Shown here one piece after another: positions 10,116 through 14,170 of a DNA stretch of 14,170 nucleotides. Source of the stretch: Rodentolepis nana (taxonomy: Eukaryota; Platyhelminthes; Cestoda; Cyclophyllidea; Hymenolepididae). The stretch's first letter is position 1; every line of letters begins with the position of its first letter. A program made the translations under genes and the position numbers. The DNA lies in NCBI GenBank assembly GCA_900617975.1, contig UZAE01013448.1, positions 8,256-22,425 of the forward strand, in the 5' to 3' direction. The notes beneath the pieces are model-generated. The model did not search any database and was not told the origin of the DNA. It was given only the letters and a program-made list of their open reading frames with translations.

Positions 10116-10144
10116 AAACAAATAAGAACAATTTTATTCAACAA

Positions 10145-10180
10145 GGGGGCCGGTTGGGGGGGGGGAGGTGGGGAATAGGG
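10145..10180 (+). other. G-quadruplex-type G-rich tract
   Basis: Runs of 5, 10, 4 and 3 G are separated by loops of 4-6 bases (GGGGG…G10…GGGG…GGG), fitting the usual G3+N1-7 pattern. The tract is repeated at 11042-11077 because it lies inside the 649-bp duplicated segment. Confidence 0.5.
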
Positions 10181-10294
10181 CAGGTATCAAACCAGAAATG
10201 AAAAACAACTTTTCGGGAGCTGCAGTCATGGAAATTTCTCCATTCGACGTTTAATCATCTGGTCTAAATTTTTTGTTCAATTTTACGCAGACTT

Positions 10295-10295
10295 N
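10295..10295. other. Assembly gap (single N)
   Basis: The undetermined base marks the end of the first 649-bp repeat copy, so it is a likely contig join. Confidence 0.9.
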
Positions 10296-10397
10296 ATGGC
10301 GATAATATTTGACTGCTGGTGAAAATAACACCAAGAGCACTGGGGCTATTTTACGCAGGATTTCAGACAAGGTGATGCCAAAATGTGGGCTATTCTG

Positions 10398-10541
10398 TCA
10401 AAGTATGACATAGAGTGGGGTCTTGGTAGTTTGATGTCAGAAGTCAACTGCCGATATATAGACTTTTTTGCCGTATAAGTATACGTTGCCCAGGGTGCAC
10501 CACGTGGAGGTAAGTCTATCGCACACCCCCTTCCTGAAAAT
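10398..10541 (-). mobile_element. Chimeric SINE fragment, copy F
   Basis: Bases 10436-10541 are identical to 10008-10113. The identity continues through the head and past the element end into the unique flank TTCCTGAAAAT that belongs to copy E. The preceding 10398-10435 differ from copy E and look closer to other family members (GTATGACATAGAGTGGGG). The SINE 3' half is missing and replaced by unrelated sequence from 10296. SINEs normally lose their 5' end, not their 3' end, so this is best read as a chimeric assembly or read product between two N gaps. Confidence 0.75.
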
Positions 10542-10542
10542 N
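10542..10542. other. Assembly gap (single N)
   Basis: The undetermined base lies immediately before the second 649-bp repeat copy. Confidence 0.9.
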
Positions 10543-10680
10543 GATTTGTATCGTAAAGATATAGTTTCACTTGATTTCAATCAAAATAAGTCATGAGCGA
10601 GTGTTTTTCTAATTGCTACATAGGATTTATGTCACCTTTTTGGTTAGCGTCTCTCTAATTGTCCGTCTTCCTGAAAATAT

Positions 10681-10999
10681 TCATTTCATATGGCAGGCGT
10701 TGTGATAGGTGTCATCAGCCCTTTAGTTGACTTCGGGCTTCACAGAAAGGAAGAGGAACATCAAAGTGGCAAAAAGTCAAGAGGGGGACAGAATAATGAT
10801 CCACAGACGTAAAAGAGACAGACGGACACAAAGGTAGAAAAAAGGTGAGGTGAGTACCGTGTTTTAGTCAAATATGAAATTCAGAGGGGTCATGGCAGTT
10901 TGAAGTCAGAAGTCAACTGCCGATATATAGACTTTTTTGCCGTATAAGTATACGTTGCCCAGGGTGCACCACGTGGAGGTAAGTCTATCGCACACCCCC
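10681..10999 (-). mobile_element. SINE-like retroelement, copy G (duplicate of copy E)
   Basis: Identical to copy E, including both 13-bp flanking repeats (10668-10680 and 11000-11012). It is not an independent insertion: the surrounding unique DNA is repeated with it. Confidence 0.88.
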
Positions 11000-11041
11000 T
11001 TCCTGAAAATATAAACAAATAAGAACAATTTTATTCAACAA

Positions 11042-11077
11042 GGGGGCCGGTTGGGGGGGGGGAGGTGGGGAATAGGG
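11042..11077 (+). other. G-quadruplex-type G-rich tract (duplicate)
   Basis: Same sequence as 10145-10180, carried by the second 649-bp repeat copy. Confidence 0.5.
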
Positions 11078-11200
11078 CAGGTATCAAACCAGAAATGAAA
11101 AACAACTTTTCGGGAGCTGCAGTCATGGAAATTTCTCCATTCGACGTTTAATCATCTGGTCTAAATTTTTTGTTCAATTTTACGCAGACTTCAATACGTA

Positions 11201-11694
11201 CACAGGGTGTCTCAAAAAATTGTAATCATAGTGCTTATTATTATTTCACTGCTTTAAATGCGAAAAAATTTACAAATTTCATTTTATTGATTTTAATACA
11301 TTTCAACTAGTTGTAAATGGTTCATAACTTAATTGTTTGTTTTTTTCTTTACAGATTCAACTACCCAAACTCAGAAATGACAACCAGATATGACTTTGAA
11401 GAAAGGAAGTTTATTCTAAATTGCTTCTGCAAGTGGGACAATGCAGTTGAAGGATACCTACAATGTGCGTTTCTACCTTTCGAATTAGAGATAAGTTTGA
11501 AGCTGATGAAATAGTTGAGAACGTTCGCAAACAGCCTTTCGGAAGGCCACGTCCGGAGGTTAGTTTGGAAAAAGCAGTGAAAAACAATTAAATTATACTT
11601 TCAAGATACTTTACGCTTTGGAAATAGTAAAGTACATTTGAACTCCACGTTTACAATTAGTTTCAATGTGTATGAATTTTTATGGGACACTATG
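11201..11694 (+). mobile_element. Tc1/mariner-like transposon, internally deleted
   Basis: The left end reads CACAGGGTGTCTCAAAAAAT, preceded by TA (11199-11200). The right end, read inward on the minus strand, is CATAGTGTCCCATAAAAATT, followed by TA (11695-11696). With a 2-base gap, the two ends align as diverged terminal inverted repeats of roughly 25 bp. TA on both sides is the target duplication of the IS630-Tc1-mariner superfamily. The element is 494 bp, against well over 1 kb for autonomous members, and it retains only a broken piece of the transposase N-terminus. The catalytic DDE/DDD domain is absent, so it cannot mobilise itself. Confidence 0.75.
11377..11591 (+). pseudogene. Transposase DNA-binding domain fragment (Tc1/mariner-like), frameshifted
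   Basis: From ATG 11377, the frame gives MTTR and then YDFEERKFILNCFCKWDNA, the first helix-turn-helix of arthropod mariner-type transposases (Y-x-x-EER-x-x-I…). Around 11465 the reading frame changes. In the new frame the sequence continues STFRIRDKFEADEIVENVRK and then GRPRPEVSLE, the second helix-turn-helix followed by the GRPR AT-hook-like motif, and stops at 11591. Compared with the family as I know it, about 15 residues between the two helical parts are missing, so the frameshift comes with a small deletion. A pyrimidine-rich stretch ending ACAG at 11354 could be a splice acceptor, but nothing upstream needs one. The fragment lacks the whole catalytic domain. Confidence 0.75.
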
Positions 11695-12366
11695 TATGCT
11701 CAAAAGGACAGACGATATTCTTAAGGTGAAAAAGTCACATTTTAAGTTAAGTTTGTGGTAGTCGTGCATGCTGCCTCATAAAATCGCACCAAGTGTGACA
11801 CGCCCATTGACATTCCTCTACTTTCCTGACAATTCCCCATCCAATTGACAAAGAACGCGAAATCGATCAATTGCCATTTTAAACCTCATTTCACCTCATA
11901 TTCTGAATGGTTCCGACCTAGTATTAACCCAACTTCCCACCCAATTCAATTTCCTTCTCCTCTCATCCCACCTCAGTTGTCCCACAATCCCGTTGACCTT
12001 CATAATAGTTAGCCTTTCACTTGGCAAATGTTATTATTGTCTGCGAGACTGAAGAAGGTTATTAGTTCTGTGGGAGGTGGGTGGGTAGGTACTTATTCTG
12101 ATTGGTTCAGGATTAGAAGTTCTCGACGTTTCTAATTATCTATAACTTGATATTGACTTATTGGGGATGATAAAATCATAAGCATGGACTGAACCTAGAC
12201 GATCATTTCCGGAAAAATCCCCCCCCTCTTCCTCCCACCCTCTATAAGTTGGCACCCAAAATTAGCCAATCTATCCCAACTATATAGAACAAACTGACAA
12301 CCTAGAGTCTACACCGCTTACCGCATCAGTGTAAAACTTAATTACTATACGAATGCAGGTAATTCA
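11695..12366. other. Spacer with polypyrimidine and C-rich tracts
   Basis: No gene is recognised. A pyrimidine-rich zone runs through about 11930-12000, and a C8 run at 12219-12226 is followed by CTCTTCCTCCCACCC. A G-rich stretch (GGGAGGTGGGTGGGTAGG) lies near 12071-12090. These are low-complexity features without an assigned function. Confidence 0.5.
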
Positions 12367-12380
12367 ACTTTGAATGAATA
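12367..12380. repeat. Left target-site duplication of SINE copy H
   Basis: ACTTTGAATGAATA, identical to 12877-12890. Confidence 0.88.
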
Positions 12381-12876
12381 GAGTTATATCAAATGGCAGG
12401 AGTTCTGATAGTTATCATTAGCCCTTTAGTTGACTTCAGGCTTAACAGAAGGGAAGGAACATCCAAGTGAAAAGAAGTCGAGAGGATGGGTTGGGTGGAA
12501 CAGAAGAGTGTTCCAAAGATGTAAAAGAGACAGACACAAAGGTAGAAAAGATGAGGTGAGAACTGTGGAAGTGGTCGAATATGATATACAGCGGGGTTAT
12601 TGCAGTTTGAAGTCAGAAGTCAACTGTCGATTAATAGACTTTTTTTGCCGCATGAGTATACGTTGCCCAGGGTGCACCACATTTTTGCTGTATGAGTATA
12701 CGTTGCCCAGGGTGCACCCGGACTCTTTTGCCGTGTATACGTTGCCCAGGGTGCACCAGTTTGTTTGCCGTATGAGTATACGTTGCCCAGGGTGCACCAC
12801 GTGATAGACTTTTTTTGCCGCATGAGTATACGTTGCCCAGGGTGCACCACGTGGTGGTAAGTCTATCGCACACCAC
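12381..12876 (-). mobile_element. SINE-like retroelement, copy H, with amplified head
   Basis: This copy is bracketed by a perfect 14-bp target-site duplication. Read on the minus strand, it starts GTGGTGTGCGATAGACTTAC and ends CTGCCATTTGATATAACTC. At 496 bp it is about 170 bp longer than its relatives, because the head module is present five times (see 12634-12850). The remaining body is typical of the family. The overlapping open frames on both strands here are by-products of the tandem repeat. Confidence 0.88.
12634..12850. repeat. Five-unit tandem repeat of the SINE head
   Basis: The 23-bp core GTATACGTTGCCCAGGG-TGCACC is present five times, starting at 12656, 12696, 12735, 12776 and 12826, with spacings of 40, 39, 41 and 50 bp. 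All five cores are identical, whereas the linkers differ. The outermost units, 12634-12680 and 12804-12850, are identical over 47 bp. Unit 3 lacks the ATGA before the core. Identical cores with varied linkers suggest repeated unequal exchange or template switching, perhaps with later homogenisation. Confidence 0.9.
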
Positions 12877-12890
12877 ACTTTGAATGAATA
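12877..12890. repeat. Right target-site duplication of SINE copy H
   Basis: ACTTTGAATGAATA, an exact partner of 12367-12380. Confidence 0.88.
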
Positions 12891-12936
12891 TTGATAACTG
12901 ACTAGCTGATAAGGTCTCTACTCACATGATCTCACC

Positions 12937-12962
12937 TTCCAGAACGTTCGCGTCTATATAAG
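12937..12962 (+). promoter_or_regulatory. Heat-shock-element plus TATA-box arrangement
   Basis: TTCCAGAACGTTC at 12937-12949 is a perfect three-unit heat-shock element (TTCnnGAAnnTTC), the binding site of a heat-shock factor trimer. Five bases downstream is TATATAAG (12955-12962), a consensus TATA box. A two-unit TTCTTGAA follows at 12964-12971. HSE followed closely by TATA is the order seen in animal heat-shock promoters, and it would place a start near 12985-12990. Downstream there is only a 31-codon ATG frame (12978-13073) of no recognisable kind. The promoter could belong to a non-coding RNA or an out-of-window exon, or could be fortuitous. Confidence 0.4.
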
Positions 12963-14145
12963 ATTCTTGAATCAGCTATGCTTGTTCAAAGAAGACTGTT
13001 TTCGTCTTTCTTTTTTTACTTTGAATATAACGTGTTTAATAGCTATATGTACAGACATAGGCGCTTGAATTAAACTTACTTTTCGTCTTCGTATTATTTA
13101 AAAATAGTCAAGTAAATCATTTTGAATGTTCAAGTTTATTTACTTCCAAACCAATTCAATAAAACTTTAGCTGCGGATCAAATCACTAAAAACTTATTCT
13201 ACTGGCAGTTTAAATAGCTCCTCTGTAAATTATTTCTATTCAACATTTCTGGTTAACTTCTGAAAGGTCATTCTAATTTCGATTCGAATTTCCTAGACTT
13301 CCGTAAAAACAGATGAAATCAATGTTTCCTATTGCAAATCGTGAAAAATGTGTTAGGAGGTCTATAATTCACATGAATTGCTGAGAAATTGTTTTGGTTA
13401 AGGAGGTGTACTTGATGAAAATTAATATTTAGATCTCATCTTAGGGACGTTTAAACTGCAATGCAATTATTGCCATTAAGGGTAATTTTCCCTTCCCACT
13501 TAATGATGACAAGAATGAAATACAGTTTCAGGAACGATCCATATTACAAAAAACTTTAATAAACACTGAGCATCACTTTAGGAAGTGAGCGGACTGATTT
13601 ATATAACAAATGACCCTAGACTAGATAATGACTTGACCTAATTTGTTTAACAACGTTCAATCCTCACTATTTGATCCTTAATTGGCTTTTCTTCAAACCG
13701 ATTTGACTTTGTTTTCACCAAGAAAACGACAGTTTTTTCTTCAATATCTGTATTAAAATGATGATGCAGATTAGGGCCAACCAAAATTTATAAAGATTTT
13801 ATTTAACCTCATGAATACAAGTTACAGATTCTAATTTCCCGGGCAGTAAAGTTCTTGAATCTCCTAACCTACCCCCACCTCCCATCCAATTTATTTCAGA
13901 CATTCTTTGAGCCGCGTCTGCACGCGGTCTCTCTCTCCGTAACTAATTTAATTAAACCAATTTTTCATAAACAATTAGTTTTATAAAATAATAATTTCTT
14001 GCGTTTTTGTTCCAGATGTTCAAACCATGTAAATTAACTCAATGATTAGATAATCTTCATTAAATTAATTTTTACTTAAAAGTATTTGTTTAGATATTAA
14101 TGTCTTCCCTGCATTCGATTCATAGGTTTTATAGTTAAGTTTCCT
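12963..14145. other. AT-rich stretch without recognisable genes
   Basis: No frame of useful length or recognisable motif. It includes a pyrimidine-rich stretch with CCTACCCCCACCTCCC near 13868-13886, followed by ATTTATTTCAG, which has the look of a splice acceptor although no exon can be identified after it. Confidence 0.5.
13912..13927. other. CpG-rich hairpin
   Basis: CCGCGT at 13912-13917 pairs perfectly with ACGCGG at 13922-13927 around a CTGC loop. Four CpG dinucleotides in 16 bases stand out in this AT-rich region. No function can be assigned. Confidence 0.4.
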
Positions 14146-14170
14146 GGGTGCGTGATAGACTTACTTCCAC
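14146..14170 (+). mobile_element. SINE-like retroelement, copy I (5' end only)
   Basis: GGGTGCGTGATAGACTTACTTCCAC matches the family head with small differences and is cut by the window edge. Orientation is forward, as in copies A and B. The matching segment is only about 25 bases long, but it lies in the most conserved part of the family. Confidence 0.7.

Larger units (their letters stand above)
9646..10294. repeat. 649-bp direct repeat, first copy
   Basis: Every base I compared matches 10543-11191 (offset 897), including a ten-G homopolymer. The right end stops exactly at the N at 10295, and the second copy begins exactly after the N at 10542. It contains SINE copy E. An exact match whose edges coincide with N gaps indicates overlapping contig ends placed side by side rather than a biological duplication. 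Confidence 0.9.
10543..11191. repeat. 649-bp direct repeat, second copy
   Basis: No difference from 9646-10294 was seen by eye. It ends at …ACGCAGACTT and then continues into unique sequence (CAATACGTA…), which is probably the true continuation of the locus. If the duplication is an artefact, 10295-11191 (897 bp) does not exist at this place in the genome. Confidence 0.9.

Noticed and set aside
10346..10570. Minus-strand frame of 74 codons
   Set aside because: Crosses the N at 10542 and is mostly SINE sequence in a probable assembly chimera.
12634..12850. CRISPR-like array of short identical repeats with variable spacers
   Set aside because: The units are the SINE head, the linkers are only about 16-27 bp and related to each other, and the context is eukaryotic. 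It is a tandem repeat in a retroelement.
12430..12878. Several overlapping open frames on both strands with repetitive peptides
   Set aside because: All are translations of the five-unit tandem repeat and body of SINE copy H. Three frames are open at once because of the repeat unit, not because of coding.

Overview
The window looks like AT-rich eukaryotic (metazoan, probably arthropod) non-coding DNA. There is no prokaryotic gene density and no long intact ORF. It is crowded with short interspersed retroelements, carries a Tc1/mariner-type transposon remnant of a kind common in arthropods, and contains decayed coding-like fragments. The arthropod assignment is an inference, and I do not recognise the species.

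The dominant feature is one SINE-like family of about 300-340 bp. It has a constant 5' head (…GGTGTGCGATAGACTTACC…), a pyrimidine-rich body and, in several copies, an (AAAT)n tail. I count seven independent copies: A and B forward at 3819-4585; C, D, E and H reversed at 5591, 7876, 9784 and 12381; and a partial forward copy I cut by the window end at 14146. Copies C, E and H have 13-14 bp flanking direct repeats, and B and D have decayed ones. This is the signature of target-primed retrotransposition. The family explains about one sixth of the window and most of the apparent ORFs there. Copy H has an internally amplified head (five tandem units).

The segment 9646-10294 is repeated without a visible difference at 10543-11191. 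The two copies are separated by a 246-bp chimeric piece bounded by single N characters at 10295 and 10542. This is most likely a scaffolding artefact, so copies E and G are the same locus.

Immediately after it, 11201-11694 is a 494-bp deletion derivative of a Tc1/mariner-like transposon. It has a TA on each side, diverged terminal inverted repeats and a frameshifted fragment of the transposase DNA-binding domain.

On the minus strand, 9370-9182 encodes a recognisable F-box motif without a start codon. Leucine-rich-repeat-like fragments lie further along the same strand (6649-6428, more weakly 7494-6967 and 5153-4762). Together they may be the remains of an F-box/LRR gene broken by stops, frameshifts and SINE insertions C and D. 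The F-box part is the better supported.

Regulatory-looking structure: a perfect three-unit heat-shock element sits 5 bp upstream of a consensus TATA box at 12937-12962, with no gene visible downstream. A potential three-way-junction fold lies at 2791-2882, and a CpG-rich hairpin at 13912-13927. The remainder (1-2790, most of 2883-3818, 8226-9181, 11695-12366, 12963-14145) shows AT-rich sequence with nothing I can assign.
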